Translations under genes and position numbers: made by a program
Notes under the pieces: model-generated
The model's database searches: none
The model's input: the letters and a program-made list of their open reading frames with translations, nothing else
Told to the model about the DNA's origin: nothing
Origin: Bacillota bacterium
Lineage (GTDB): Bacteria; Bacillota; Clostridia; Lachnospirales; Lachnospiraceae
Length of the DNA: 64,000 nt
Reading direction: 5' to 3'
Assembly (NCBI GenBank): GCA_029226935.1
Contig: JAQXYZ010000072.1
Location: 124,001 to 188,000 of the forward strand
Part shown: in pieces, positions 18,348-28,129 of the stretch
Layout: each line of letters begins with the position of its first letter
How positions within the stretch are numbered: position 1 is the stretch's first letter

Positions 18348-21041
18348 ATGGCTGGCTATGTATTTAGTGATGATAAGGGAACCTTTTGCTTAAAGCAGCC
18401 TGAGAATACAGGCTATTTATATTTCCCTGTTGCAAGCGAGCAGGGACTTAAAAGTGTGGTCACACCACTTCTCGGAGGAGATGCCAAGACGGATCAAAAT
18501 CATTTTTTGATGCAGCCCGTTAGTGCGGAAGAACTACATAACAATAAAAGTACCAGAAATTTCTGGTGCCATATAGATGGGAAGGGAGTTTGGTCTGCCA
18601 CGGGAGCAAGTGCTGAAGCAGCGTACAAAAGGGCATCCGGTCAGGCAGAGAGAAGTGAACTTAAGGCAGGGCTCATGTGGCATCAAATGAGAAGAGAGTC
18701 TCTGGATTATGGTCTTTCCTCTGAAATTTTAAATTTTGTTCCGGTAGAGGAAAATGTTGAGATTATGCAGATTACAATTACGAATACCGGAAAGGAAACA
18801 ACGACCTTTACACCTTATGGAGCAATTCCGATTTATGGGCGCAGCGCAGATAACATCAGGGATCACAGACATGTAACGAGTCTTCTCCATAGAATTAAAG
18901 TTACAGAGAACAGTGTGGTCGTAAAGCCAACGCTTTCCTTTGATGAAAGAGGGCATCAGCAGAATTATACGACTTACTATGTTTCGGGGATCACGGGAGA
19001 AGGAGATGCGCCTGAAAGCTTCTATCCCTGCGTGGGTGACTTTATCGGAGAGGGGGGCAGCTATGACTGTCCCGGTGCTGTCTATGAGGGGAATCAGGGA
19101 GTAGATGCCGGAACTTGCATAGATGGGTATGAGGCAGTGGGAGCAATGCGCTTTTCAAGAATAAGCTTGAAACCGGGCGAAAAAGCTGTTTATATTCTGC
19201 TTGCGGGACTTTCAGAAGATGAAAGGTGTTATGAAAAGACCTTGAAGTCTTTTGGAAGCAGAGAACAGGTGCAAAGAGCATATGCAGAAACTGTGCAATA
19301 TTGGAAAAAGAAGCTAAATGTGTATTATCATACAAATGATCCTATCTTTGATAATTTTATGTGCTGGGTAAGCTTTCAGCCTATGCTTCGAAGAATTTAC
19401 GGCTGCTCCTTCCTGCCACATCATGATTATGGAAAAGGTGGCAGAGGCTGGAGGGATTTATGGCAGGATTGCCTTGCACTGCTGATCATGAACCCGGAAG
19501 GGGTTAAGGAAATGCTCCTTGCCAACTTTGGCGGTGTGAGAATGGACGGAAGCAATGCAACAATCATTGGTTCCAGACAGGGAGAGTTCATTGCAGATAG
19601 AAATAACATTACAAGAGTATGGATGGATCATGGAGTATGGCCGCTGATGACGACAGCACTCTATATCGATCAGACAGGCGATCTGGCATTCCTTCTTAAG
19701 GAAAATACTTTCTTTAAGGATAAACAAATCGGAAGAGGAACCGGGATAGATACGCAGTTTAAAGAAGGTGATAAGCCGATACAGAAGGATGCACAGGGAA
19801 GAGACTATTTCGGAAGTGTTTTGGAGCATCTTCTGGTACAGAATTTGACATGCTTCTATGAAGTGGGCGAGCATAATCACATGAGGCTCAGGGGAGCTGA
19901 CTGGAATGATGCACTTGATATGGCACCCGAGCGGGGAGAAAGCGTGGCATTTACAGCAGCTTATGCGGGAAATATGGAAACCCTGGCTGATTTGATTGAG
20001 AGCCTTAAGGCAGAGAGAAATTTGCAAACCGTAGAAATTGCCGAGGAGATGGAACCACTGTTTGTAGATGACAGAGCACTTTATGACAGTATTGAGAAGA
20101 AGAAGGAACTGCTTGAAGCTTATTGTGCTTCCTGTAGTCATATTATTTCCGGTAAAAAGGCATATCTTCCTGTGGAAAATGTAATAGAGAGCCTGAGAAA
20201 TAAAGCCGCATGGTTAAAGGAACATATTCGTAAGACAGAGTGGATTAAGGATGGAGAAGATGGCTGGTTTAACAGCTACTATGATAATCATGGCAGAGCG
20301 GTGGAAGGACTGACCTCAGTGGGAGCACGCATGATGCTGACAGGACAGGTATTTACCATTATGTCCGGGACAGCAGAAGATAAACAGATTGCCGGAATCG
20401 TAAACAGTGCGGACAAATATTTGTATAAGAAGGAAGTGGGCGGCTACCGATTAAATACAGATTTTAAAGAAGTAAAGATGGATCTGGGAAGAATGTTTGG
20501 ATTTGCCTACGGACATAAGGAAAATGGTGCAGTGTTCTCTCATATGACCACCATGTATGCAAATGCACTTTACAGACGTGGATTTGTAAAGGAAGGATAT
20601 AAAGCGCTGCATACCCTGTTTACACATGCCTCTGATTTTGAAGTGAGCCGGATTTATCCGGGAATACCAGAGTATTTTGATGGAGCAGGCAGAGGAATGT
20701 ATCATTATCTGACCGGTGCAGCAAGCTGGTATATGATGACAGTTATTAATGAGATGTTCGGAGTAAAAGGAAAGATGGGAGCCTTATGTTTGGAGCCTAA
20801 GCTTTTGGCGGAACAGTTTGATGAACAGGGATGTGCCAGACTGAGCCTTTGGTTCAACCGACATCAGTGGAATGTTATTTATGTAAATCATGAACGCAGG
20901 GAATATGGAAATTATCAAATCGGAGAAGTGTTCATGGACGGCAAAAAAATTGACATGCAGGGAAATGTGGCAGTCAGCGCAGATGGGATTAGGAAACTAA
21001 ATGAAACAGTACCGCACGAAATTATTGTGGAACTGATATAA
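18348..21041 (+). CDS. GH94 family phosphorylase, probable laminaribiose phosphorylase type
   Basis: 897 residues with no signal peptide, so cytoplasmic. AGGAGAGG precedes the ATG. The N-terminal beta-sandwich is followed by an (alpha/alpha)6 barrel. SFLPHHDYGKGGRGWRDLWQDCL holds the candidate general acid Asp370. Later motifs include HNHMRLRGADWNDALDMAPERG and GIPEYFDGAGRGMYHYLTGAASW, typical of GH94. The enzyme cleaves a beta-glucoside with phosphate to give glucose 1-phosphate, saving ATP. The overall sequence recalls Paenibacillus laminaribiose phosphorylase, and the neighbours fit beta-1,3-glucan, but linkage preference cannot be proved by reading. It heads an operon with the next phosphorylase and GH30. 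Confidence 0.75.
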   Translation: MAGYVFSDDKGTFCLKQPENTGYLYFPVASEQGLKSVVTPLLGGDAKTDQNHFLMQPVSAEELHNNKSTRNFWCHIDGKGVWSATGASAEAAYKRASGQAERSELKAGLMWHQMRRESLDYGLSSEILNFVPVEENVEIMQITITNTGKETTTFTPYGAIPIYGRSADNIRDHRHVTSLLHRIKVTENSVVVKPTLSFDERGHQQNYTTYYVSGITGEGDAPESFYPCVGDFIGEGGSYDCPGAVYEGNQGVDAGTCIDGYEAVGAMRFSRISLKPGEKAVYILLAGLSEDERCYEKTLKSFGSREQVQRAYAETVQYWKKKLNVYYHTNDPIFDNFMCWVSFQPMLRRIYGCSFLPHHDYGKGGRGWRDLWQDCLALLIMNPEGVKEMLLANFGGVRMDGSNATIIGSRQGEFIADRNNITRVWMDHGVWPLMTTALYIDQTGDLAFLLKENTFFKDKQIGRGTGIDTQFKEGDKPIQKDAQGRDYFGSVLEHLLVQNLTCFYEVGEHNHMRLRGADWNDALDMAPERGESVAFTAAYAGNMETLADLIESLKAERNLQTVEIAEEMEPLFVDDRALYDSIEKKKELLEAYCASCSHIISGKKAYLPVENVIESLRNKAAWLKEHIRKTEWIKDGEDGWFNSYYDNHGRAVEGLTSVGARMMLTGQVFTIMSGTAEDKQIAGIVNSADKYLYKKEVGGYRLNTDFKEVKMDLGRMFGFAYGHKENGAVFSHMTTMYANALYRRGFVKEGYKALHTLFTHASDFEVSRIYPGIPEYFDGAGRGMYHYLTGAASWYMMTVINEMFGVKGKMGALCLEPKLLAEQFDEQGCARLSLWFNRHQWNVIYVNHERREYGNYQIGEVFMDGKKIDMQGNVAVSADGIRKLNETVPHEIIVELI

Positions 21042-21051
21042 GGAGGAAATG

Positions 21052-24000
21052 ATGAGACAGGCAACTTTTACAATTGAAGGATATGAAAAAAAAGCACCAT
21101 TTGCAGGATTCCTTCCGGGTCTTTCCGGAATCCATGGGACTCCCATCTGGTGCTACTATGTCAATCGGGGACAATGTATTTCCAGCTTCGGTATTGAGGA
21201 TAAAGATCATGCCATTATGGAATTTTTCCCCGCACATCAGGCTTATCAGAATACAGCAGTCAACGGTTTCCGCACGTTTATAAAGCTAAATGGCGAGTAT
21301 ATGGAGCTGTTTCGGGATGAAGAAACCACAAAAAAAATGAATGTTGAAATGAACGGTCTTTCCATTGAAGAGACAGACGAAATTCATGGTCTTCACACAA
21401 GGATAGATTATTTTACACTTCCGGGAGAAAAGACCGGTGCACTGGTGAGAAAGCTTACAATTAAAAATGTAAGGAAAGAGAAGGCACTGCTTCAGGTTCT
21501 GGATGGAATGCCTGCAATTATTCCTTATGGTGTTGATATGACCAGTTTAAAGGAAATGGGACAGACAATTATGGCATGGATGCAGACAGAAGATTTAGAG
21601 AGCAGAGTGCCATATTTCAGAGTGAGGGCAAGTACCGTGGATACAGCGACCGTAACCCCTGTGCTTGGAGGAAATTACGGATTTGCCTGTGATGAACAGG
21701 GCAGCAAAAAACAGGTAATTGCAGATCCCTCACTGGTTTTTGGCTATGACAGTTCTTTAGACAAGGCAGTTGGTTTTAGAGATAGCAAATTTGCAGATCT
21801 GCTTGTGGCTGAGCAAATGACAGCTAACCAGTATCCCTGTTGCTTTTTTGCAGAGGAAAAGGATCTTGACAGCCAGGAGAGCCTTATTCTGTATGAAATG
21901 ATTGGTCAGGTTTCGGATAAATCATTGCTAAAACGTTTTTTGGATATTCCAATGGATGCTGCTTACTTTGAGGGGAAGAGGAAAGAGGCAGACTCACTTC
22001 CCCTAGAGCTGTGCAGCGTGATTGAAACTAAGACAGCAGTACCGGATTTTGATGCGTACAGCGCTTATACATATATGGACAATGTTCTTCGCGGGGGATA
22101 TCCAATCAAACTGCCGGGCGATAAGATTTTCCATGTGTATTCCAGAAAACATGGAGATTTGGAGAGAGATTATAACTATTTTCGTATGTCGCCGGAATTT
22201 TATTCTCAGGGAAACGGTAATTTCAGGGATGTAAATCAAAACAGAAGATGTGAACCCTTCTTTACACCTTATGTAGGTGCGGAAAGCATTATTAAGTTTT
22301 TCAGTCTGATTCAGATTGATGGTTATAATCCGCTTGCAATTGAAAAGGTAACATATACATTATCCGAAGAAAAGGCAGGAGACATTTTTGATCCCTTGTC
22401 GCAGGAAAAAAAGGAAGAGCTGCTTTCCTTCCTTGCAAAGCCGTTTACCCCCGGCGCCTTCTTTAGTAAACTTGATGAAATTGGCATAGAGGATGTAGAA
22501 GAGGAGGAGGAATATTTTGCAAAGGTAATAGAACAGGCACAGGATACCATCAATGCAGATTTTGGAGAGGGGTACTGGAGTGATCATTGGACTTATAATC
22601 TTGATTTGATAGAGAACTATTTAAGCGTATTTCCTGAGCAGGAGGAAAAGCTTCTTTTCCACACGCCCGTTACTTATTACCGCACACAGGTGCCGATTCT
22701 GCCCAGAAGAAAACGTTATGCAAAGACAGAGAACGGAATAAGGCAGTATCATTTCCTGGATGAGGATAAAAAGCTTGACGGCAGAGAAAAGCTCCTTAAA
22801 GATATGTTTGGCAAGGGAAAGGTTGTAGAAACAACTTTGATTGAAAAGTTGATTGTGCTTTGTGTTACCAAATATGCCGCATTGGATGCTTATGCGATGG
22901 GCGTGGAGATGGAAGGTGGAAAACCCGGCTGGTATGACGCATTGAACGGAATGCCGGGATTATTCGGTTCCTCTATGGCAGAAACATATGAGCTTGCCAG
23001 AATACTTGCTTACACAATTGATATTTTAGAGAAATATAGTGCCAGTATTGAACTGCTGGCTGAAGTGGCACAGCTTGTACGCCAGATGAATACCATTACC
23101 TTAGACTGCATGAATGATATTGTAAGAGATACAGAGTTGATGGAATTCTGGAACCGCAGGAATGATGTTAAGGAAAAATATTGGGACAAAACCTTTCAGG
23201 GAATCAGCGGTGCCAGAGAGGAAATATCGACACAGGAAATTCTTGATGCCTTGGTGCACATGCAGGCGGTGGTTACGCATGGAATTAACAAGGCCTGTGC
23301 AATTGAAAATAGCGTTTGTCCTACCTACTTTACCTATGAGGTAAAGGAATTTACCGAGGATGAAGATGGTATTTATCCAGAGCACTTTGAAATAAAGATG
23401 GTTCCTCTGTTTCTGGAAGGACCGGTACGTTTTTTGAAGCTTGATAATGACAGAGAAGTGAAACAGGCTCTGTATCAAAATGTAAAGAAAAGCGGTATTT
23501 ATGACAGTAAACTGGAGATGTACAAGGTAAATGCTTCCTTAAAAGATGCCTCCTATGAACTGGGTAGAGCAAAGGCATTTACACCGGGATGGCTTGAGAA
23601 TGAATCTATCTGGCTGCATATGGAATACAAATATTTACTGGAACTTCTAAAATCGGGGATGTATCAGGAGTTCGCCAAAGATTTCCATAGTGCGGCAATC
23701 CCATTCCTTGATCCGGAGTCTTACGGAAGAAGCATTTACGAAAATTCTTCCTTCCTTGCCAGTTCGGCAAATCCCAATCCGGCATATCACGGACGGGGAT
23801 TTGTGGCAAGGCTTTCAGGGTCTACAGTGGAATTTCTTCAGATGTGGATTCTGATGATGTTTGGAAATCTGTTTTCCTATGAGAACGGGGAACTGAAAGC
23901 AGTTTTTGCTCCGGTTTTACCTGCATATCTGGTTGGAGAAGAAAGGCATGTTGAAGCAATGCTGCTTGGGAAAACAAAAGTAATCTATGATATGGAAGAA

Positions 24001-24159
24001 ACAAGGGATTATTTTCCGGAAACCTACAAGATTATTTCCATGGAGCTGCTTTATCATGATGGAAGTATCTACAGAACTACACAGGGAGTTCTTATTGGGG
24101 CAATAGCAGAGGACTTGCGGAATGGAAAGATTCGCGAAATAAAAATATCACTTTGTTAA
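21052..24159 (+). CDS. Large GH94-clan phosphorylase (GH94/GH149/GH161 group), oligoglucan type
   Basis: 1035 residues, cytoplasmic. AAGGAGG ends 5 nt before ATG 21052; the track uses ATG 21049, only 2 nt away from the site. GNFRDVNQNRR at about 388-398 holds Asp393, matching the general-acid region of GH94-like phosphorylases, but the usual RDxxQD pattern reads RDVNQN. The length is greater than disaccharide phosphorylases and close to GH149 beta-1,3-oligoglucan phosphorylases. It probably shortens imported oligoglucans, leaving the disaccharide for the preceding enzyme. Gene spacing is 10 nt, so the two are co-translated. Exact family needs a profile search. Confidence 0.65.
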   Translation: MRQATFTIEGYEKKAPFAGFLPGLSGIHGTPIWCYYVNRGQCISSFGIEDKDHAIMEFFPAHQAYQNTAVNGFRTFIKLNGEYMELFRDEETTKKMNVEMNGLSIEETDEIHGLHTRIDYFTLPGEKTGALVRKLTIKNVRKEKALLQVLDGMPAIIPYGVDMTSLKEMGQTIMAWMQTEDLESRVPYFRVRASTVDTATVTPVLGGNYGFACDEQGSKKQVIADPSLVFGYDSSLDKAVGFRDSKFADLLVAEQMTANQYPCCFFAEEKDLDSQESLILYEMIGQVSDKSLLKRFLDIPMDAAYFEGKRKEADSLPLELCSVIETKTAVPDFDAYSAYTYMDNVLRGGYPIKLPGDKIFHVYSRKHGDLERDYNYFRMSPEFYSQGNGNFRDVNQNRRCEPFFTPYVGAESIIKFFSLIQIDGYNPLAIEKVTYTLSEEKAGDIFDPLSQEKKEELLSFLAKPFTPGAFFSKLDEIGIEDVEEEEEYFAKVIEQAQDTINADFGEGYWSDHWTYNLDLIENYLSVFPEQEEKLLFHTPVTYYRTQVPILPRRKRYAKTENGIRQYHFLDEDKKLDGREKLLKDMFGKGKVVETTLIEKLIVLCVTKYAALDAYAMGVEMEGGKPGWYDALNGMPGLFGSSMAETYELARILAYTIDILEKYSASIELLAEVAQLVRQMNTITLDCMNDIVRDTELMEFWNRRNDVKEKYWDKTFQGISGAREEISTQEILDALVHMQAVVTHGINKACAIENSVCPTYFTYEVKEFTEDEDGIYPEHFEIKMVPLFLEGPVRFLKLDNDREVKQALYQNVKKSGIYDSKLEMYKVNASLKDASYELGRAKAFTPGWLENESIWLHMEYKYLLELLKSGMYQEFAKDFHSAAIPFLDPESYGRSIYENSSFLASSANPNPAYHGRGFVARLSGSTVEFLQMWILMMFGNLFSYENGELKAVFAPVLPAYLVGEERHVEAMLLGKTKVIYDMEETRDYFPETYKIISMELLYHDGSIYRTTQGVLIGAIAEDLRNGKIREIKISLC

Positions 24160-24189
24160 GGGATAAAAAGTATTACGCAAAAAGGAGAA

Positions 24190-24219
24190 CTGGAACTGGA
24201 AATGGAAATGGAAATGGTA
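24190..24219 (+). repeat. Hexanucleotide repeat spanning the GH30 start
   Basis: CTGGAA CTGGAA ATGGAA ATGGAA ATGGTA: five 6-bp units with three in-frame ATG codons and two CTG codons. The ribosome site AAAGGAG sits directly before it. Copy changes would keep the frame but alter the site-to-start spacing. Confidence 0.8.
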
Positions 24220-25545
24220 AAAGTCATTACCACCGATTATGAAAAACAGGAATACTGGAAGACTGAAGAACGAAGCATGGAGGAGATTAATGACTGCATG
24301 CATGTACTAAATCTGTATCCTGAATTGACAGTGCAGACGATAGAAGGATTTGGTGGTGCCTTTACGGAGGCGGCAGCTGTAAGTTTTGAAAGTTTAAATG
24401 AAAAATCTAAGGAAGAATTTCTCGAAGGATATTTTGGAAACGATGGCTTGCGTTATACCATGGGGCGTATGCACATGAACAGCTGCGATTTTGCTCTTGG
24501 CAATTATACCTATGTGGAAGAGGGAGATGATACACTTACAAGCTTTGATGTGTCCCATGACCAAAAGACAATTTTCCCATTGATCAAAAGTGCAATGAAC
24601 CGGGCTGGACAGGAACTTTCAATGTTATTGTCACCTTGGTCACCTCCAGCATATATGAAAACGAATGCAGAGATGAATAACGGAGGTAAGCTTAAGGAAT
24701 CTTACTATAAGCTGTGGGCAGAATACTATGCAAAATATATTTTGGCATGTAAGAAGGAGGGAATTCAGATTAAATATCTGACAGTACAGAATGAACCTGC
24801 CGCAACGCAAACTTGGGATTCCTGTGTTTATACAGCCAGAGAAGAAGGAATTTTTGCATCGGATTATCTGATACCTGCTCTTGAAAAGGCTGGACTTTCA
24901 GAGATACAGGTGTTTATCTGGGATCACAATAAGGAAGCAATGTATGAAAGGGCGAAGGAAAGCTTTGAGGTGCCCGGATGCAGGGATAAAGTGTCAGGGG
25001 TGGCAATGCACTGGTATACGGGAGATCACTTTGATGCAATTTGTGCGGTAAAACGTGCATTCCCTGAAAAAAAGGTTTTTTTTACGGAGGGCTGTGTAGA
25101 GTATTCCAGATTTGCAGATTCAGGGGAAGTACAGAAGGCGGAAATGTATGCTCATGACATGCTGGGAAATTTAAAGGCAGGTGTGGAAGCATTTCTGGAT
25201 TGGAACCTGCTGCTTGACGAAAAGGGTGGTCCCAACCATGTGGGAAATTTTTGTGCAGCACCTATGATGTGTGACGGTAAGGGTGGTTTGACCAAAAGAC
25301 TTTCCTATTACTATATAGGACATTTTAGCAGGTACATTAAGCCCGGTGCGAAACAGATCATGACTACATGCTATACGGATGCTGTGAAAGTTTTAGCATT
25401 CCTGAACACAGATGGAGAGCGTGTTGTGGTTATTTTGAACAAAGGAGATAGGGATGTTCAGCTTTCAATTAGAGAAAATGGCAACGGAACTTATATAAAT
25501 TCAGGTGCACATTCAATTATGACTGTATGTTTTGTAAAAAAATAA
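24202..25545 (+). CDS. Glycoside hydrolase family 30 beta-glucosidase/glucanase, cytoplasmic
   Basis: About 447 residues. A TIM barrel with IEGFGGAFTEAA at the start, acid/base Glu198 in LTVQNEP, nucleophile Glu296 in VFFTEGC, and a short C-terminal beta domain with VVVILNKGDRDVQL. These are GH30 hallmarks. No signal peptide, so it acts on imported sugar. Some GH30 enzymes remove beta-1,6-glucose branches from laminarin, which would suit this locus; glucosylceramidase or beta-xylosidase activity is also known in the family. The start is ambiguous because ATG occurs at 24202, 24208 and 24214 within a repeat, and AAAGGAG is about 14 nt before the first. Confidence 0.82.
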   Translation: MEMEMVKVITTDYEKQEYWKTEERSMEEINDCMHVLNLYPELTVQTIEGFGGAFTEAAAVSFESLNEKSKEEFLEGYFGNDGLRYTMGRMHMNSCDFALGNYTYVEEGDDTLTSFDVSHDQKTIFPLIKSAMNRAGQELSMLLSPWSPPAYMKTNAEMNNGGKLKESYYKLWAEYYAKYILACKKEGIQIKYLTVQNEPAATQTWDSCVYTAREEGIFASDYLIPALEKAGLSEIQVFIWDHNKEAMYERAKESFEVPGCRDKVSGVAMHWYTGDHFDAICAVKRAFPEKKVFFTEGCVEYSRFADSGEVQKAEMYAHDMLGNLKAGVEAFLDWNLLLDEKGGPNHVGNFCAAPMMCDGKGGLTKRLSYYYIGHFSRYIKPGAKQIMTTCYTDAVKVLAFLNTDGERVVVILNKGDRDVQLSIRENGNGTYINSGAHSIMTVCFVKK

Positions 25546-25596
25546 CACCTTTTTAAAAAAAGAGTAATTATATCGGTACAAGTCTAAAAGTATAAT
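25545..25596 (+). promoter_or_regulatory. ACACC-type promoter, copy 3 (ahead of the sugar ABC operon)
   Basis: ACACCTTTTTAAAAAAAG begins at 25545, overlapping the GH30 stop, and TATAAT begins at 25591, exactly 46 nt later. No good -35 is present (TTATAT). It would drive the binding protein and the two permeases. Confidence 0.65.
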
Positions 25597-25649
25597 GAAA
25601 TTACAAACAAGGGAACAGGAAATGTTTCTAAAAAATAGGAGGATAAATT

Positions 25650-27119
25650 ATGAAACTTAAAAAGTTAACAGCATTATTGTTAGCAGGCGTGATGACTCTT
25701 TCACTTGCAGCTTGTGGAAACAGTAGCAGCACAACATCTGAAAGCACTTCTGCAAAAGAAGAGACAGCAGGCAGCAGTGAAGAAGCAGCAACAACAGAAG
25801 AAGCAGCAACAACAGAAGAAGCAACTGGCGAGTTGAGCGGCAAATTAACAATTTGGACATTAGCAGCTGACCTTGAGCAGTTTGCTGACAAGTTCAAAGA
25901 AGCAAATCCCGGTGTTGAAACAGAAGTAGTAGTTATTGCACCTGGCGATTATCCTACCAAGGTTGAAACCGCTTTACTTGGTGGAGATGACAGCGTTGAC
26001 ATTATCGTAGGCGAACCTAAGATGCTTAAATCCATGTATGAAGCAGAATTCTTTGCAAGTCTGGATGACTTTGGTGCCAAGGATTATGAAGGTCAGATCG
26101 TTGATTACGTTTGGGAAGTAGGTCAGGATGACGAAGGTATCCAGAGAGCAATTTCTTATCAGATTACACCCATCGGTTTTTATTATAGAAGAGATATCGC
26201 AGACAAGGTATTCGGTTACTCTGATCCCGAATCTGTTGGCAAACTGTTCGCTGACTATGATACCATCATTGAAACCGGTAAAACCTTGAAGGATGCAGGC
26301 TATAGAATTTTTGCTTCCGATGCTGAAACACAGCATTTCAAAGGTCAGAGTTCATGGGTTGTTGATGGCGTATTAAATGTTGATCCACAGAGATATGAAT
26401 TTATGGATTTGGCTGTTGAATTATATACACAGGATTTAACAGCTTATGCAGCACAGTGGACAGCACCTTGGTATCAGGCTATGAGCGGTCCCGTTCCGAT
26501 TCTGAATGCGGATGTTATGTGGGGTGACTGGACAGAAGATGAAAACGGTGAAGCAGCACTGAACGTTTGGGATGCTGAAAACTTCAATGCCAATGTTGAT
26601 AAATATTCCAATGAAACAGCAGAAGTATTTGCATTTGGTCTGCCTGCATGGGGTGTGCTTACTCTTAGAGATAACGTAGGTGATACTGCCGGACTTTGGG
26701 GCGTATGTTCCGGTCCTGCTTATGGATATGATGGTGGTACTTATATCGGTATCAGCGAGCTTTCCAAGAATAAAGAACTTGCATGGGAATTTGTAAAGTT
26801 CTGTACACTGAATGAAGACACCGCTGACTGGTGGATTGAAGCATCTCAGGGCGATACTGTATCTTTGGTTTCTGCACTTGACAAGCATGCAGAAGATGCA
26901 AACGAAACATACGGCGGACAGCAGCTGTATAAGTTCTGGTTAGAGCAGGCAAAGGGTATCAATTTATCTAATGTAACTGAGTACGATACAGCCATTGACG
27001 CTGCATGGAGCAACGCAATCAATGCTGTTAAGACAGGGGAAAAGACTAAGGATGCAGCGATTGAAGGATTTTATGATGAAGTAGCTGCTACATATCCTGA
27101 TCTTGAAATTAACAGATAA
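25650..27119 (+). CDS. Sugar ABC transporter substrate-binding lipoprotein
   Basis: 489 residues. TAGGAGG precedes the ATG. A lipoprotein signal ends in the lipobox LAAC at Cys22, followed by a Ser/Thr/Glu-rich tether with an EEAATT repeat, then a family 1 type solute-binding fold starting GKLTIWTLAADLEQFADKFKEANPGV. It is anchored on the outer face of the membrane and delivers sugar to the two permeases just downstream. The locus suggests a beta-glucan oligosaccharide. Its own promoter and the hairpin after the gene suggest higher expression than the permeases. Confidence 0.92.
   Translation: MKLKKLTALLLAGVMTLSLAACGNSSSTTSESTSAKEETAGSSEEAATTEEAATTEEATGELSGKLTIWTLAADLEQFADKFKEANPGVETEVVVIAPGDYPTKVETALLGGDDSVDIIVGEPKMLKSMYEAEFFASLDDFGAKDYEGQIVDYVWEVGQDDEGIQRAISYQITPIGFYYRRDIADKVFGYSDPESVGKLFADYDTIIETGKTLKDAGYRIFASDAETQHFKGQSSWVVDGVLNVDPQRYEFMDLAVELYTQDLTAYAAQWTAPWYQAMSGPVPILNADVMWGDWTEDENGEAALNVWDAENFNANVDKYSNETAEVFAFGLPAWGVLTLRDNVGDTAGLWGVCSGPAYGYDGGTYIGISELSKNKELAWEFVKFCTLNEDTADWWIEASQGDTVSLVSALDKHAEDANETYGGQQLYKFWLEQAKGINLSNVTEYDTAIDAAWSNAINAVKTGEKTKDAAIEGFYDEVAATYPDLEINR
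25779..25826 (+). repeat. 18-bp tandem repeat in the lipoprotein tether
   Basis: GAAGAAGCAGCAACAACA occurs twice in tandem, followed by a partial third copy. It encodes the EEAATT tether of the sugar-binding protein. Length may vary between strains. Confidence 0.85.
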
Positions 27120-27129
27120 ATAAAGTATG

Positions 27130-27182
27130 GAGTGAAGGGCTAATAACCCTTCACTCTGATTTGAGGAGATTTTCTCGTTTTT
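27130..27182 (+). promoter_or_regulatory. Intercistronic hairpins between binding protein and permease genes
   Basis: GAGTGAAGGG pairs perfectly with CCCTTCACTC around a 7-nt loop. No T-run follows, so it probably protects the upstream mRNA end. A weak second stem (GAGA/TCTC) with GTTTTT comes next and may cause partial termination. Together they would lower permease relative to binding-protein mRNA. Confidence 0.6.
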
Positions 27183-27208
27183 AATAACCATCAATGGAGG
27201 TAATGCAT

Positions 27209-28126
27209 ATGGCTGGGAGTAATACTGTGGCAAGAACCAGAAAAAGAAATTATAATAATATGGCGTATTTGTTCGTAATGCCCTTCGTTGTAGTTTTTCT
27301 TGTTTTCAGTGTTTATCCTGTATTTCGTACCCTACAGCTTTCTTTCGCTAACTATAAAGGGTTTGGGGATATTGATTATGTGGGATTTAAAAATTACATA
27401 CGTGTGTTACAGGATAAATATTTCTGGACAGCTTTGCTGAATACGATAAAAATCTGGAGCTTAAACATTGTGCTGCAGCTTGGAATGGCTTTTCTGCTGA
27501 CAATCGTATTTAGCGATATCAAGTATAAGATAAAAGGTCTTGGGTTTTTTAGGGCGGTATATTATCTGCCAAATATCATTGCAGCTACTTCTGTTGCATT
27601 TCTGTTTAAGACATTGCTTGACTGGCGATATGGTACCATTAACCAGATTTTAGCTAAATTTGGTGTGGATCAGCCCATTAACTGGTTGGGACAGCCATTT
27701 ACAGCCAGATTGTCAATTTCATTAATTCAGACATGGATGTGGTTTGGCAACTCCTTCATTATGCTGATGGCGGGGGTACAGGGGATTAATAAAGATTACT
27801 TTGAGGCAGCAGCTATTGATGGGGCAGGGCGCTGGAAAAGATTTTTCTACATTACATTACCGTTGCTTCGTCCGATTCTGTTATATGTAACTATTACATC
27901 GTTGATCGGAGGTATTCAGATGTTTGACCTTCCGTTCCTGATCGGTACAGTAAACGGAGAACCGCTTGGCGCTACACAGACTGCGATTATGTATTTGTAT
28001 AAATATGGATTTGCCAGCAGACCGAAGCAGGTTGGTTATGCTTCTGCAATTGCATATACATTGTTCCTTTTGATTTTAATCATATCCCTGATACAGTTTA
28101 AAGTGATGAATAGAAAGGAGGACTAA
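27209..28126 (+). CDS. Sugar ABC transporter permease (MalF/UgpA type)
   Basis: About 305 residues with six predicted membrane helices and the EAA loop YFEAAAIDGAGRWKRFFYITLPLL, which docks the ATPase. The track start is ATG 27194, but that codon overlaps the ribosome site GGAGG; ATG 27209 lies 8 nt after it. It pairs with the next gene to form the membrane channel for the upstream binding protein. No ATPase gene is nearby; in Firmicutes a shared MsmX-type ATPase often serves such importers. Confidence 0.9.
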   Translation: MAGSNTVARTRKRNYNNMAYLFVMPFVVVFLVFSVYPVFRTLQLSFANYKGFGDIDYVGFKNYIRVLQDKYFWTALLNTIKIWSLNIVLQLGMAFLLTIVFSDIKYKIKGLGFFRAVYYLPNIIAATSVAFLFKTLLDWRYGTINQILAKFGVDQPINWLGQPFTARLSISLIQTWMWFGNSFIMLMAGVQGINKDYFEAAAIDGAGRWKRFFYITLPLLRPILLYVTITSLIGGIQMFDLPFLIGTVNGEPLGATQTAIMYLYKYGFASRPKQVGYASAIAYTLFLLILIISLIQFKVMNRKED

Positions 28127-28129
28127 AGT

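Noticed and set aside
19458-20141. 227-aa minus-strand frame in the first phosphorylase
   Set aside because: Cys/His-rich shadow of a gene with conserved catalytic motifs.
24181-24220. Repeat as a frame-switching contingency locus
   Set aside because: The unit is 6 bp, so copy changes never alter the frame; only spacing effects are possible.
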